A stretch of DNA of 64,000 bases from Stutzerimonas sp. S1. GTDB taxonomy: Bacteria > Pseudomonadota > Gammaproteobacteria > Pseudomonadales > Pseudomonadaceae. The stretch covers positions 1-64,000 of the forward strand of contig NZ_JAOEIY010000010.1 in NCBI RefSeq assembly GCF_025966695.1, read 5' to 3'. Position numbers and translations under genes: made by a program. The notes below the pieces were generated by a model. It did not search any database. It saw only the letters and a list, made by a program, of their open reading frames with translations, and was not told the origin of the DNA. Below, piece after piece: positions 26,128-35,275 of this stretch (its first letter is position 1; each line of letters starts with the position of its first letter).

Positions 26128-26976
26128 TCAGCGGCTGCTGGCGCGGCGACTCATGAAGGCTAGACGTTCCAGCAGCATCACGTCCTGTTCGTTCTTCACC
26201 AGCGCACCGGCCAGTGGCGGAATCGCCCGGGTCGGATCGCGCTCGCGCAGCACGGCCTCGCCGATGTTGTCCGCCATCAGCAGCTTCAGCCAATCGACCA
26301 GTTCGGAGGTCGAGGGTTTCTTCTTCAGGCCCGGTACCTTGCGCACATCGAAGAACACGTCCAGCGCCTCGCTGACCAGGTCCTTCTTGATGTTCGGGTA
26401 GTGCACGTCGACGATGCGCTGCAGCGTCTCGCGATCGGGGAAGGCGATGTAATGGAAGAAGCAGCGGCGCAGGAAGGCGTCCGGTAGTTCCTTCTCGTTG
26501 TTCGAGGTGATGATGATGATCGGCCGCTGGGTGGCCTTGATGGTTTCGTTGGTCTCGTAGACGTAGAACTCCATCTTGTCGAGTTCCTGCAACAGGTCGT
26601 TGGGGAACTCGATGTCGGCCTTGTCGATCTCGTCGATCAGCAGGATCACCCGCTCGTCGCTCTCGAACGCCTCCCACAGCTTGCCTTTCTTGATGTAGTT
26701 CTTCACATCGTGGACCTTGTCCACGCCCAGCTGCGAGTCACGCAGGCGGCTCACCGCATCGTATTCGTAGAGGCCCTGGTGCGCCTTGGTGGTGGATTTG
26801 ATGTGCCAGGTGATCAGCTTGGCGCCGAACGATTCGGCCAGCTGTTCGGCCAGCATGGTCTTGCCGGTGCCGGGCTCACCCTTGACCAGCAGCGGACGCT
26901 GCAGGGTGATAGCGGCGTTGACGGCAAGCTTGAGGTCGTCGGTGGCGACGTAGGACTGGGTGCCTTCGAATTTCAT
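26128..26976 (-). CDS. MoxR-family AAA+ ATPase
   Basis: 282 residues from ATG 26976 (MKFEGTQSYV) with AAGGAAT upstream. Walker A is GEPGTGKT at 33-40 and Walker B VILLIDEIDKAD near 100-111. Sensor-1 IIITSNNEKELPDAFLRRCF is characteristic of MoxR. It probably works with the VWA protein two genes downstream as an ATP-driven maturation chaperone. A good promoter lies just upstream (27036-27064), after a hairpin that separates it from the DUF748 gene. Confidence 0.93.
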   Translation of the reverse strand: MKFEGTQSYVATDDLKLAVNAAITLQRPLLVKGEPGTGKTMLAEQLAESFGAKLITWHIKSTTKAHQGLYEYDAVSRLRDSQLGVDKVHDVKNYIKKGKLWEAFESDERVILLIDEIDKADIEFPNDLLQELDKMEFYVYETNETIKATQRPIIIITSNNEKELPDAFLRRCFFHYIAFPDRETLQRIVDVHYPNIKKDLVSEALDVFFDVRKVPGLKKKPSTSELVDWLKLLMADNIGEAVLRERDPTRAIPPLAGALVKNEQDVMLLERLAFMSRRASSR

Positions 26977-27035
26977 TGCGGATTCCTTGGGCGGGCCTGG
27001 CACGCAGGCGCTTCGTGTTGGAATTTAGGAGGCCG

Positions 27036-27064
27036 ACTATAAGTGATGCACACCTGACTGTGAA
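27036..27064 (-). promoter_or_regulatory. Sigma-70-type promoter for moxR
   Basis: On the minus strand TTCACA (27064-27059) and TATAGT (27041-27036) are separated by exactly 17 bases, each matching the consensus at five of six positions. Transcription would begin near 27029, about 50 bases before the moxR start codon. Confidence 0.6.
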
Positions 27065-27069
27065 CGCGA

Positions 27070-27098
27070 GGCGATCATTCAGTCACTGAATGATCGCC
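27070..27098 (-). terminator. 13-bp perfect hairpin between the DUF748 gene and moxR
   Basis: GGCGATCATTCAG (27070-27082) and its exact complement (27086-27098) enclose a 3-base loop. It lies 20 bases past the DUF748 stop. No T-run follows on either strand, so it may end transcription inefficiently, protect the 3' end, or be a binding site just upstream of the moxR -35. Confidence 0.55.
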
Positions 27099-27118
27099 GT
27101 TGGATGTTTCGGCCAGAT

Positions 27119-28192
27119 TCAGCGGTCGTTATCTTCCAGCGATCGCTCGAAGCGGGCCGTGAACGCTTCAACGAAGGCGTTGCGCAGGATGGCGATGAAC
27201 GCCTGGAACGGGCTGACATCGGCGTTGCGGGTGCTGCCGGAGAGTTCGATGCGCGTGGCGAACTGATCCTTCTGCTGGTTCTGCAGCACTTCCTGGCCGC
27301 CGCCGACCACGGCTTCCCAGAGGCCACGCAGCAAGCCCTTGTCTTCGTTCTCGACGTCCTGTTGGAAATTGAAGACGTCGACGTTGCGCAGCAAGGGCTT
27401 GATGTAACCGTCCAGCTGGCTGTCGGTGGCTTCGACTTCCAGCACCAGATCGCCGCTACCGCCGGCAAAGTCGAACTTGCCATAGGCACGACTGAAGTCG
27501 TTCAGTTGCTTGAGCGCGATATCCGTGGCGCGCAGGCTGAGTTCGAAATCCTCCCAGTCGGTGAACGGGTCGAAGCGCGCGCTGGCTTCGATGGGCGAGC
27601 GATTGAACAGCTTGCCGGTACCCTCGAAGGTGGCCACCCGGCTGCCTTGCGCATCGGCCGTATTGGTCAGGTTGTACAGACTGGCCTGGATGTCGCTGGC
27701 GTAGACGTGTACGGGCGGTTGCGCGGTGAAGTTGCGAAATGACAGCTGGCCATCGACCACGCGGATCTCGTTGAGCGTGATCGGCAGCAGCGCGTCGAGC
27801 TGATCGCGCCAGTCGACACCCTCACCGGTCTGCGATTCGCCCTGGTCGCCACCATCGACGAGGTTCAGCTGCGGTTGCTCGAACTCCACCTCGCCAACTA
27901 CCGCGCGGTCCTGCCAGAGCGCGCGCCAGCTGATGGCGATATCGATACCCGGGGCCTTGAACAGCGGCGCCTGTACCCGTTTGTCCTTCTTCTCGATGTT
28001 CAGCCCTTCGACCCGGTAGGCGCCGCGCCACCAGGCAAGGTCGACGTCATCCACGTGCCCCTGGTAGTCGCCCATGTCGGCCATGGACTGGTTGAGGTAG
28101 TTGCGCACCAGCACGGGCAGGGCCAGGTGCAGCAGCACCAGCAGCGCAGCGAGGATGAGCAGGAGCCACAGGGGCAGGTAGCGGCGTTTCAT
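27119..28192 (-). CDS. DUF748-family membrane-anchored periplasmic protein (AsmA-like)
   Basis: 357 residues from ATG 28192. A basic start and one strong membrane segment (YLPLWLLLILAALLVLLHLA) lead into a periplasmic region rich in beta-strands. Segments such as VDLAWWRGAYRVEGLNIEK and PITLNEIRVVDGQLSFRNF are typical of DUF748/AsmA-like repeats. Such proteins are thought to help move or organise lipids at the envelope, but this member is uncharacterised. It is shorter than the large DUF748 proteins of about 1000 residues. It diverges from cysK. Confidence 0.85.
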   Translation of the reverse strand: MKRRYLPLWLLLILAALLVLLHLALPVLVRNYLNQSMADMGDYQGHVDDVDLAWWRGAYRVEGLNIEKKDKRVQAPLFKAPGIDIAISWRALWQDRAVVGEVEFEQPQLNLVDGGDQGESQTGEGVDWRDQLDALLPITLNEIRVVDGQLSFRNFTAQPPVHVYASDIQASLYNLTNTADAQGSRVATFEGTGKLFNRSPIEASARFDPFTDWEDFELSLRATDIALKQLNDFSRAYGKFDFAGGSGDLVLEVEATDSQLDGYIKPLLRNVDVFNFQQDVENEDKGLLRGLWEAVVGGGQEVLQNQQKDQFATRIELSGSTRNADVSPFQAFIAILRNAFVEAFTARFERSLEDNDR

Positions 28193-28319
28193 GGCGATCC
28201 GGAATGGCTCGGGGAGGTCTTGGATGGACCTTCGGCCAGCACGGTGAGTTCGGCTGGACGTCGGCGGGGTCTGCGCATAGGCTTTCTGCCCTGGTTTTCT
28301 TCCGCGCAGGGACACACTG

Positions 28320-29294
28320 ATGAGCCGCATCTACGCCGACAACGCACGTTCCATCGGCAACACGCCGCTGGTGATGATCAACCGTCTGGGCCCCAAGGGC
28401 GTCAGCATTCTGGCCAAGATCGAAGGCCGCAATCCCGCTTATTCGGTGAAATGCCGCATCGGCGCCGGCATGATCTGGGATGCCGAGGAGAGTGGCCGGC
28501 TCAAGCCCGGCATGACCATCGTCGAGCCGACCTCCGGCAATACCGGCATCGGCCTGGCCTTCGTGGCAGCCGCCCGTGGCTACAAGCTGATGCTGACCAT
28601 GCCCGCGTCGATGAGCCTGGAGCGGCGCAAGGTGCTCAAGGCACTCGGTGCCGAGCTGGTCCTGACCGAGCCGGCCAAGGGCATGAAGGGTGCAATCGAC
28701 AAGGCGACCGAGATCGCCGCCTCCGATCCTGAACGCTATTTCCTGCCGCAGCAGTTCGAGAATCCGTCGAATCCGGCGATCCACGAAAAGACCACCGGTC
28801 CGGAAATCTGGAACGACACCGACGGCGGCGTGGACGTGCTGGTCGCCGGTGTCGGCACCGGCGGCACCATCACCGGGGTGTCGCGGTTCATCAAGAACAC
28901 CAAGGGCAAGCAGATCCTCAGCGTGGCGGTCGAGCCGACCAGCTCGCCGGTGATCACTCAGGCGCTGGCCGGGGAAGAGATCAAGCCCAGCCCGCACAAG
29001 ATTCAGGGCATCGGCGCCGGTTTCGTGCCGAAGAACCTCGATCTGTCGCTGATCGACCGCGTCGAACTGGTGGATGACGAGGAGGCCAAGAACATGGCCC
29101 TGCGTCTGATGCGTGAGGAAGGCATCCTCTGTGGCATCTCCTGCGGCGCGGCGATGGCGGCGGCGGTGCGTATGGCCGAGCGGCCGGAAATGCAGGGCAA
29201 GAATATCGTGGTGATCCTGCCGGACTCCGGCGAGCGCTACCTGTCGACCATGCTGTTCGCCGACATGTTCAGCGAGCAGGAACTGGTGCAGTAA
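28320..29294 (+). CDS. cysK: Cysteine synthase A (O-acetylserine sulfhydrylase)
   Basis: 324 residues. The PLP-binding lysine is Lys44 in NPAYSVKCR, the substrate loop TSGNTGIG is at 71-78, and the PLP phosphate loop is GTGGTITG near 181. It makes L-cysteine from O-acetylserine and sulfide in the cytoplasm. The C-terminal half fits CysK better than CysM. ATG 28320 has CAGGGA about 7 bases upstream. It stands alone between the divergent DUF748 gene and a convergent transporter gene. Confidence 0.95.
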   Translation: MSRIYADNARSIGNTPLVMINRLGPKGVSILAKIEGRNPAYSVKCRIGAGMIWDAEESGRLKPGMTIVEPTSGNTGIGLAFVAAARGYKLMLTMPASMSLERRKVLKALGAELVLTEPAKGMKGAIDKATEIAASDPERYFLPQQFENPSNPAIHEKTTGPEIWNDTDGGVDVLVAGVGTGGTITGVSRFIKNTKGKQILSVAVEPTSSPVITQALAGEEIKPSPHKIQGIGAGFVPKNLDLSLIDRVELVDDEEAKNMALRLMREEGILCGISCGAAMAAAVRMAERPEMQGKNIVVILPDSGERYLSTMLFADMFSEQELVQ

Positions 29295-29364
29295 TCCCCG
29301 GCGGCGGGCTTAGGGTGCACGCGCTTGCAGCCGGATACCCGCCCGCTTCCCTCGCGACGGGCGC

Positions 29365-30279
29365 TCATGTCCGTCCACCCGTTGCAGGTACCGGTGTGGC
29401 CGGCGCCTGTTTCAGGACCAGCCACAGGGCCAGCGCAATCAGCGCACCACCGTAGACATAGGCCCAGGACAGCGGCTCGCCAAGCAACAACGCGCCCCAG
29501 AAAACGCCGAATGGCGGAATGATGAAGGTGACGGTCAGCGTCTTGACCGGGCCGATATCGGCGAGCAGGCGGAAGTACAGGATGTAGGCGAAGGCGGTGC
29601 AGAGTACGCCAAGTCCGATCAGGCTGAGCCACACCGGGCTGCCGCCCCAGCTGGCAGGTGGCGCATGCAGCACCGAGAGGCCGAACAGTGGCAACAGGCA
29701 GAGCGCCGCGCCGGCCTGACTGCCGAAGGCCACCAGCTCGCTGCTGAGGCCTCCATGCTGGTTGATCCAGCGTCGCGTGAGAAACCCGCCGAGTCCGTAG
29801 CACGCGGTTGCACCGAGGCAGGCGAGGGCGCCAATCAGCAGATCGGCATCGAACGACACCGGCCCGGTGCGCGTCAGCACGATCACGCCGGCCAAGCCGC
29901 AGAGCACACCGATCACCTTGGACAGCGTCAGCTCCTCGGCGAAGAACAGCGCGCCGATCAGCACGCCCATCAGCGGGGTCGTCGCATTGAATATCGCCGA
30001 ATAGCCAGCCGGCAGCAGCTGGGCGGCGAGTGCGTAGAAGGCGAACGGGATGCCCGAGTTGATGGTCCCCAGCAGCAGACACAGGCCGAGCTTGCCGCGA
30101 AAATCCCAGCGTGCCCGCAGGATCAGCAGGATCATGAGCAGCCCGAGAGTGGCCAGCAGTACGCGGAAGAAGGCGGTGGGGAAGGTCCCGAGCACCGGGG
30201 CGATCACTCGCATGAAGAGAAAACTGGCGCCCCAGATGGCGGCCAGACTGATGAGGCGGAACAGGTCGAGGGCGCGCAT
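29365..30279 (-). CDS. EamA/DMT-family transporter
   Basis: 304 residues with about ten hydrophobic segments in two EamA repeats: the first from [19 protein letters not shown], the second from [18 protein letters not shown]. This is the RhaT/YdcZ-like drug/metabolite transporter fold of the inner membrane. ATG 30279 with GGAGCACC upstream is preferred to a longer frame to 30327. It diverges from aceK. Direction and substrate (often an amino acid or metabolite exporter) cannot be deduced. Confidence 0.9.
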   Translation of the reverse strand: MRALDLFRLISLAAIWGASFLFMRVIAPVLGTFPTAFFRVLLATLGLLMILLILRARWDFRGKLGLCLLLGTINSGIPFAFYALAAQLLPAGYSAIFNATTPLMGVLIGALFFAEELTLSKVIGVLCGLAGVIVLTRTGPVSFDADLLIGALACLGATACYGLGGFLTRRWINQHGGLSSELVAFGSQAGAALCLLPLFGLSVLHAPPASWGGSPVWLSLIGLGVLCTAFAYILYFRLLADIGPVKTLTVTFIIPPFGVFWGALLLGEPLSWAYVYGGALIALALWLVLKQAPATPVPATGGRT

Positions 30280-30438
30280 GCCGGTGCTCCTATCGCGGAG
30301 CGACAAGTGTTGTCGGTGCTCCGGCAACCGGCAAGCCGGAAACGACTTTCAAACTGGCGGCTTGACCATCGGCCGACTTTCCTTGCGCGGGGGCACTGGC
30401 TAAGCTCGCCGTTCCTCCCTTGCCGCAGAGATTCCCTC

Positions 30439-32160
30439 ATGGAGCAGCAACCGGCTGCCGAAATCGCCCGGCAGATTCTTCTCGGCTTCGACGATTACCG
30501 CGAGCAGTTCCGCCTGATCACCGAAGGCGCTCGTGCGCGCTTCGAACAGGCGCAATGGCAGGAAGCCCAGCGTGCCTCGGCAGCACGGATTAACCTGTAC
30601 GAGGAAAAGGTCAGCGAAACCCGCAATCATCTGTTGGCGACCTTCGACAAGGCGCCGCTGCTGCAGGTCGAATACTGGCCGCAGATCAAGAGCGCCTACA
30701 TCGAGCAGATCAACCCGCGCTTCGACGATGAGTTGTCGGAAACCTGGTACAACTCGATCTTCTGTGGGCTGTTCAGTCATGACTGCATCAGTGACGGCAC
30801 CATGTTCATCCACACCACCCGACCGTCGGCTCGTGCCCGCGAACGGGTCGCGCAAACCCGAAGCTACCTGCCCAGGGGGGATCTTGCCGGAGTGCTGGAG
30901 CAGATACTCGATGACTTCGCCTTCAGCGTGCCCTACGTCGATCGTGTCGGCGATCTGCGCCGCCTGCTGACGCAGCTCAACGACTCCCTGCCGGACTGGG
31001 TCTGCAAGGATCCTGAACTGACCATCGAACTGTTCGCCTCGGTGCTCTATCGCAACAAGGGCGCCTATCTGATCGGCCGCATCTTCACCCGCGACGAGCA
31101 GTGGCCGCTGGCGATTCCGCTGCTGCACCGCGAAGGCGAGGGCATCGTCGCCGATGCGTTGATCACCGACGAGGCGGAAGTCTCGATCATCTTCTCCTTC
31201 ACCCGTTCGTATTTCATGGTGGAAGTGCCGATCCCCGCGGAGTTCATCGGCTTTCTCAAACGCATCCTGCCGGGCAAGCACATCGCCGAACTCTATACCT
31301 CGATCGGCTTCTACAAGCACGGCAAGTCGGAGTTCTACCGTGCGCTGATCAACCACCTGGCCAGCACGGACGACCGTTTCATCATGGCGCCGGGTGTGCG
31401 CGGGATGGTGATGAGCGTGTTCACGCTGCCTGGCTTCAACACCGTGTTCAAGATCATCAAGGACCGCTTCTCGCCGACCAAGAACGTCGATCATTCCACG
31501 GTGGTGGAGAAGTACCGTCTGGTGAAGAGCGTCGACCGGGTGGGGCGCATGGCCGACACTCAGGAGTTCGCCGATTTCCGCTTTCCCACCTCCAAGTTCG
31601 ATCCCGATTGCCTGGCCGAACTGCTGGAGGTCGCGCCCTCGACTGTCGAGGTCCAGGGCGACACCGTGCTGGTGCGCCATTGCTGGACAGAGCGGCGTAT
31701 GATGCCGCTGAACATCTACCTGGAAAATGCCAGCGAGCAGCAGCGGCTCGAAGCGCTGGAGGATTATGGCCTGGCGATCAAGCAGCTGGCGGCGGCCAAT
31801 ATCTTTCCTGGCGACATGCTGCTGAAGAATTTCGGCGTCACCCGCCACGGCCGGGTGGTGTTCTATGACTACGACGAGATCTGCTTCCTCACCGAGGTGA
31901 ACTTCCGCCACATCCCGCCGCCGCGTTATCCGGAGGACGAGATGGCGTCCGAACCGTGGTATTCGGTGGGGCCCAACGACGTGTTCCCGGAAGAGTTTCC
32001 GCGTTTTCTCTTCGCCGATCTCAACCTGCGTCGTCAGTTCGCCCGTTTGCACGGCGAGCTGTATGACGCCGACTACTGGAAGAGCCTGCAGGACGCCATT
32101 CGTACCGGCAAAGTCATCGACGTATTCCCTTACCGGCGCAAGGGCGAAGCCAGCCACTGA
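30439..32160 (+). CDS. aceK: Isocitrate dehydrogenase kinase/phosphatase
   Basis: 573 residues, matching the family. The regulatory N-terminal half is followed by the kinase-like fold with the ATP-binding [12 protein letters not shown] near 316 and the catalytic region [15 protein letters not shown] near 470. AceK phosphorylates isocitrate dehydrogenase to divert carbon into the glyoxylate shunt during growth on acetate or fatty acids, and reverses the reaction. As usual in Pseudomonas it is not in an aceBA operon. Confidence 0.95.
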   Translation: MEQQPAAEIARQILLGFDDYREQFRLITEGARARFEQAQWQEAQRASAARINLYEEKVSETRNHLLATFDKAPLLQVEYWPQIKSAYIEQINPRFDDELSETWYNSIFCGLFSHDCISDGTMFIHTTRPSARARERVAQTRSYLPRGDLAGVLEQILDDFAFSVPYVDRVGDLRRLLTQLNDSLPDWVCKDPELTIELFASVLYRNKGAYLIGRIFTRDEQWPLAIPLLHREGEGIVADALITDEAEVSIIFSFTRSYFMVEVPIPAEFIGFLKRILPGKHIAELYTSIGFYKHGKSEFYRALINHLASTDDRFIMAPGVRGMVMSVFTLPGFNTVFKIIKDRFSPTKNVDHSTVVEKYRLVKSVDRVGRMADTQEFADFRFPTSKFDPDCLAELLEVAPSTVEVQGDTVLVRHCWTERRMMPLNIYLENASEQQRLEALEDYGLAIKQLAAANIFPGDMLLKNFGVTRHGRVVFYDYDEICFLTEVNFRHIPPPRYPEDEMASEPWYSVGPNDVFPEEFPRFLFADLNLRRQFARLHGELYDADYWKSLQDAIRTGKVIDVFPYRRKGEASH

Positions 32161-32381
32161 ACTCGCCACAGCAGCACCTGCGGCGGACGCGTGGCACGGG
32201 GAAGGATGAACGGTCCACGCTACCGCTGGTCGCAATTGAAAAGGCCGGTAAAACAATATCGGCGTCGTGTTGGCCCATGAGCGCAGCGAGTCCGGGCGCC
32301 GGCGGGCAACTTGGCTTATGCTCAACCATGAAGCCCAGCATGGCTGCGCTGTGACCCGTTGATAAGCAGGAGGGTTCGACC

Positions 32382-32510
32382 ATGAAAGCACGGCTCAATT
32401 ACGTGATGTGGAGGCTGGCGGTTGCCCTCGGGCTGATCGAAGCACCACGCATGCAGCCGATCCGGGTGCCTACCGAGCGTACGGACGCATCGCGACCGCG
32501 CCGGCGCTGA
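32382..32510 (+). CDS. Small 42-residue protein, possibly PA1414/SicX-locus type
   Basis: Too short for a default gene finder, but ATG 32382 is preceded by a near-perfect Shine-Dalgarno (CAGGAGGG, 6 bases away), and the peptide has the feel of a conserved small protein: an amphipathic helix (MWRLAVALGLIEAP), then a proline/arginine tail (MQPIRVP, ending RPRRR). I recall similar short ORFs in Pseudomonas, including the PA1414 locus that yields the oxygen-responsive small RNA SicX, but I cannot verify homology. The 220 bases upstream hold no other gene and could carry an RNA promoter. It ends 9 bases from the convergent GST gene. Confidence 0.6.
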   Translation: MKARLNYVMWRLAVALGLIEAPRMQPIRVPTERTDASRPRRR

Positions 32511-32519
32511 GCTCAGGCG

Positions 32520-33191
32520 TCACCGCCCGGGTATTGGTGGTCCGCCGCGCTCTACTGCCCGCTGGTATGCAGGACGCGTGCGGATTCGCTCTAGATAGTC
32601 CATCAGCCGGGGCCGGCTTCCATCCAACCCCGCCCGAGCCGCTGCGGCCTCGATGGGATAGCTCAGTTGGATATCCGCGGCGCTGAACGTGTCGCCGGCG
32701 AACCAGTGACTTTTGCCCAGTTCATCTTCCAGATAGTCCAGATGCAGCTTGAGCTGCGGTCCGATGAACGCCTTGTTGGCCTGGCTCGCTATCGCACGTG
32801 CTATGGGCCGCGCGAAGAAAGGCATGGGCGCATTGGCGACCCGATCGAAGACGAGCTTGAGTAACAGCGGTGGCATTGCCGAGCCCTCGGCGTAGTGCAT
32901 CCAGTAGCGGTAGCGCAGGTGGGCGGGCGATCCCGCAGCCGGACGCAGTTGGCCATCGCCATGGGCATCGAGCAGGTATTCGAGAATTGCAGCGGACTCG
33001 GCGACGGTCTGCTCGCCGTCGGTAATCACCGGCGATTTGCCCAGCGGATGAACAGTCTTCAATTCTGCCGGTGCGAGTAGTGTCTTCGGATCGCGTGCAT
33101 AGCGTTTGAGTTCGTAGGGAACGTCCAGCTCTTCGAGCAGCCAGAGCACCCGGTGGGAGCGCGAATGCTCCAGATGATGCACCGTGACCAT
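32520..33191 (-). CDS. Glutathione S-transferase family protein
   Basis: 223 residues from ATG 33191 with AAGGAA 6 bases upstream; a longer frame to 33656 is not supported. The thioredoxin-like N-terminal domain (about 1-80) has SRSHRVLWLLEEL and the glutathione-binding GKSPVITDGEQTVAESAAI, with the Glu-Ser pair. The all-helical C-terminal domain includes WFAGDTFSAADIQLSYP. The active-site residue is probably Ser10 or Ser12. It is cytoplasmic and likely detoxifies electrophiles; the natural substrate is unknown. Confidence 0.92.
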   Translation of the reverse strand: MVTVHHLEHSRSHRVLWLLEELDVPYELKRYARDPKTLLAPAELKTVHPLGKSPVITDGEQTVAESAAILEYLLDAHGDGQLRPAAGSPAHLRYRYWMHYAEGSAMPPLLLKLVFDRVANAPMPFFARPIARAIASQANKAFIGPQLKLHLDYLEDELGKSHWFAGDTFSAADIQLSYPIEAAAARAGLDGSRPRLMDYLERIRTRPAYQRAVERGGPPIPGR

Positions 33192-33280
33192 GAGATTTCC
33201 TTGTGGGATTGGCGGCAGCAAGCATAGTCGCTCTGCCGATGTCCGCCCGCTTGTGGCAGACTCCGCCGCCGAGGTGAACC

Positions 33281-33877
33281 ATGTCGCGTCCGTTCTGCTC
33301 CCGTTGCCAGCGCCCGCAAGCCCAGTGTCTGTGCCCGTTGATCCCGTCGCTCGAAAGTCGCACGCAGGTGCTGATCCTGCAGCACCCGAGCGAGGCACAG
33401 CATGCCTTGAACACCGCGCGGTTGGTTGCGCTGGGGCTGCGCCACGCCGAGCTGCGCATCGGCGAGATCTTTGCCGAACCTGGCGACGAGTCGCTCTGCA
33501 ACTTTCTGTTGTTTCCGGGAGAGGGCGCGATCTCGCTGACCGAACTGGCTGAGACGCAACAGCCGCTACGTCTGATCGTTCCGGACGGCACCTGGCGCAA
33601 GGCGCGCAAGCTGCTGCACGTGAATCCGTGGCTGGCGGCGCTGCCAAGGGTGGCACTGCCGCCGGGGCTGGTCTCGCGTTACCGCCTGCGCAAGGCCCCT
33701 GCGGCTGGTGCGCTGTCGACTATCGAAGCCGTGGTCACCGCGCTGAACCTGCTGGAAAGCACGCAGCGCTTCGACGCCTTGCTCAAACCTTTCGAGGCGT
33801 TGATCGAGGGGCAGATTGCGGCAATGGGCGAGGAGGTCTATCGGCGCAATCACGGTGAAGGCGAGGCGCTGCGCTAG
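33281..33877 (+). CDS. DTW-domain tRNA-uridine aminocarboxypropyltransferase
   Basis: 198 residues. N-terminal cysteines CSRCQRPQAQCLCP probably bind zinc. The catalytic DxTW motif is seen as VPDGTWRKARKLL near 106, followed by a helical C-terminus. DTW proteins such as E. coli TapT transfer the 3-amino-3-carboxypropyl group from S-adenosylmethionine to tRNA uridine. Which uridine is modified here is not determined. The stop overlaps the lapC stop as CTAG. Confidence 0.88.
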   Translation: MSRPFCSRCQRPQAQCLCPLIPSLESRTQVLILQHPSEAQHALNTARLVALGLRHAELRIGEIFAEPGDESLCNFLLFPGEGAISLTELAETQQPLRLIVPDGTWRKARKLLHVNPWLAALPRVALPPGLVSRYRLRKAPAAGALSTIEAVVTALNLLESTQRFDALLKPFEALIEGQIAAMGEEVYRRNHGEGEALR

Positions 33878-35226
33878 CGTTCGCGCAGTGCCTCGTAACG
33901 GGCCTTGAGTACCGGCTTGAGCATATAGTCGAGCACACTCTTGTGGCCGGTGATGATGTCCACGGTGGCGACCATGCCGGGGATGATCACCAGGGGATGC
34001 TCCTTGGAGCCCAGGTAGTTCTTGTCGGTGCGAACCTGGATCAGATAGAAGCTGCGGCCTTCGCGGTCGGTGATGGTGTCGGCGCTGATCAGCTCCAGGT
34101 TCGCTGCCAGGCCGCCGTAGATGGTGTAGTCGTAGGCGCTGAATTTCACCATGGCGCGCTGGCCAGGATGCAGGAAGGCAATGTCCTGCGGGCGCACGCG
34201 CGCCTCGATCAGCAGGTTGTCTTCTAGCGGGACGATCTCCAGCAGGTTGCTGCCCGGCTGCACCACGCCGCCGATGGTATTCACGTTCAGCTGCTTGATC
34301 ACGCCATGCACCGGCGAGACGACGGAGGTGCGGCTGACGCGGTCCTGAATTGCCACGCTGGTGGCGGTGATCTTCTGCAGGTGCGTGCGGGCCTCATTCA
34401 GTTCCTTGAAGGCCTCGGCGCGGAAGGCCAGCTCGGACTGCTCGATGCGGCTCTGGATTTCCTTCGCGGCGGCCTCGGCGCGCGGCAGGGCGAGGGTGGT
34501 TGCATCCAGCGCGCCGCGTACGTCCACCATGCTGCGGCGCAGGCGCAGGATCTCCACTTCCGATACCGCGCCGGCGGCCACCAGCGGGCTGGACATGTTC
34601 AGCTCCTGCTGGATCAGCCCGAGGCTGGAACGATACTGCTGCTGCTTGGAGCGAAATTCCGCCACTTCCTGCTGCTTCTGCGCCAGTTGCTCGCGCAGGA
34701 TGCTCTGCTCGCTCTGCAGGCGCTGCTGGCGCGACTGATAGAGCGCCATCTGATCCTCGGCCAGCTGCGGCTGGGCGCGCGTGATTGCCTCCGAGAGCAC
34801 CAGTGGCGTGCCTTCTGCCTCCGCGGTGAGCCGCTCGACGTGGGCCTGCAGGGCGAGGCGCTCGACTTCCGACTCCTCCTGATTGGAGAGGAAACGGGTG
34901 TCGTCCAGACGCAGCAGCATGTCGCCCTTGTTCACCACCTGGCCTTCACGAACGAAGATTTCCGCGACGATTCCGCCCTCCAGATTCTGGATCGTCTGGA
35001 TCTTGCTCGAGGGAATCGCCTTGCCTTCACCGGTGGTGACCTCGTCGAGCACGGCGAAATGCGCCCAAGTGAGGCCGGCGGCGAGCAGCAGTGCCACCAG
35101 CCAGACCGTCAGCCGGGTGGGCCAGGGCGAATCCTCGAGGATCGCGCCCTGGATGGTGGGCATGTACTCGATGTCTTCTTTGGCGCGGGCAGTTCTGGCG
35201 AAGTAGACCCAGGGGAGAAATGTCAT
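33874..35226 (-). CDS. lapC: Type I secretion membrane-fusion protein LapC (HlyD family)
   Basis: 450 residues. A cytoplasmic N-terminus of about 30 residues precedes one membrane segment (LTVWLVALLLAAGLTWAHF). The periplasmic part has a lipoyl-like half (GGIVAEIFVREGQVVNKGD), a long coiled-coil hairpin (about 130-300) and the second half (VVSPVHGVIKQLNVNTIGGV). It links the LapB ATPase to the LapE pore for adhesin export. It is the third gene of the exporter operon (lapE-lapB-lapC), 49 bases after lapB, with GGAG 8 bases before ATG 35226. Confidence 0.93.
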   Translation of the reverse strand: MTFLPWVYFARTARAKEDIEYMPTIQGAILEDSPWPTRLTVWLVALLLAAGLTWAHFAVLDEVTTGEGKAIPSSKIQTIQNLEGGIVAEIFVREGQVVNKGDMLLRLDDTRFLSNQEESEVERLALQAHVERLTAEAEGTPLVLSEAITRAQPQLAEDQMALYQSRQQRLQSEQSILREQLAQKQQEVAEFRSKQQQYRSSLGLIQQELNMSSPLVAAGAVSEVEILRLRRSMVDVRGALDATTLALPRAEAAAKEIQSRIEQSELAFRAEAFKELNEARTHLQKITATSVAIQDRVSRTSVVSPVHGVIKQLNVNTIGGVVQPGSNLLEIVPLEDNLLIEARVRPQDIAFLHPGQRAMVKFSAYDYTIYGGLAANLELISADTITDREGRSFYLIQVRTDKNYLGSKEHPLVIIPGMVATVDIITGHKSVLDYMLKPVLKARYEALRER

Positions 35227-35275
35227 GCCGGGACTCCGGAAACCAACGGGTGACGAAACTTCATGTGTCTTTCGC

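Noticed and set aside
32319..32345. Possible Anr/FNR box upstream of the 42-residue ORF
   Set aside because: TTGGC and CTCAA are 5 rather than 4 bases apart and match TTGAT-N4-ATCAA poorly, so I do not call it a site.
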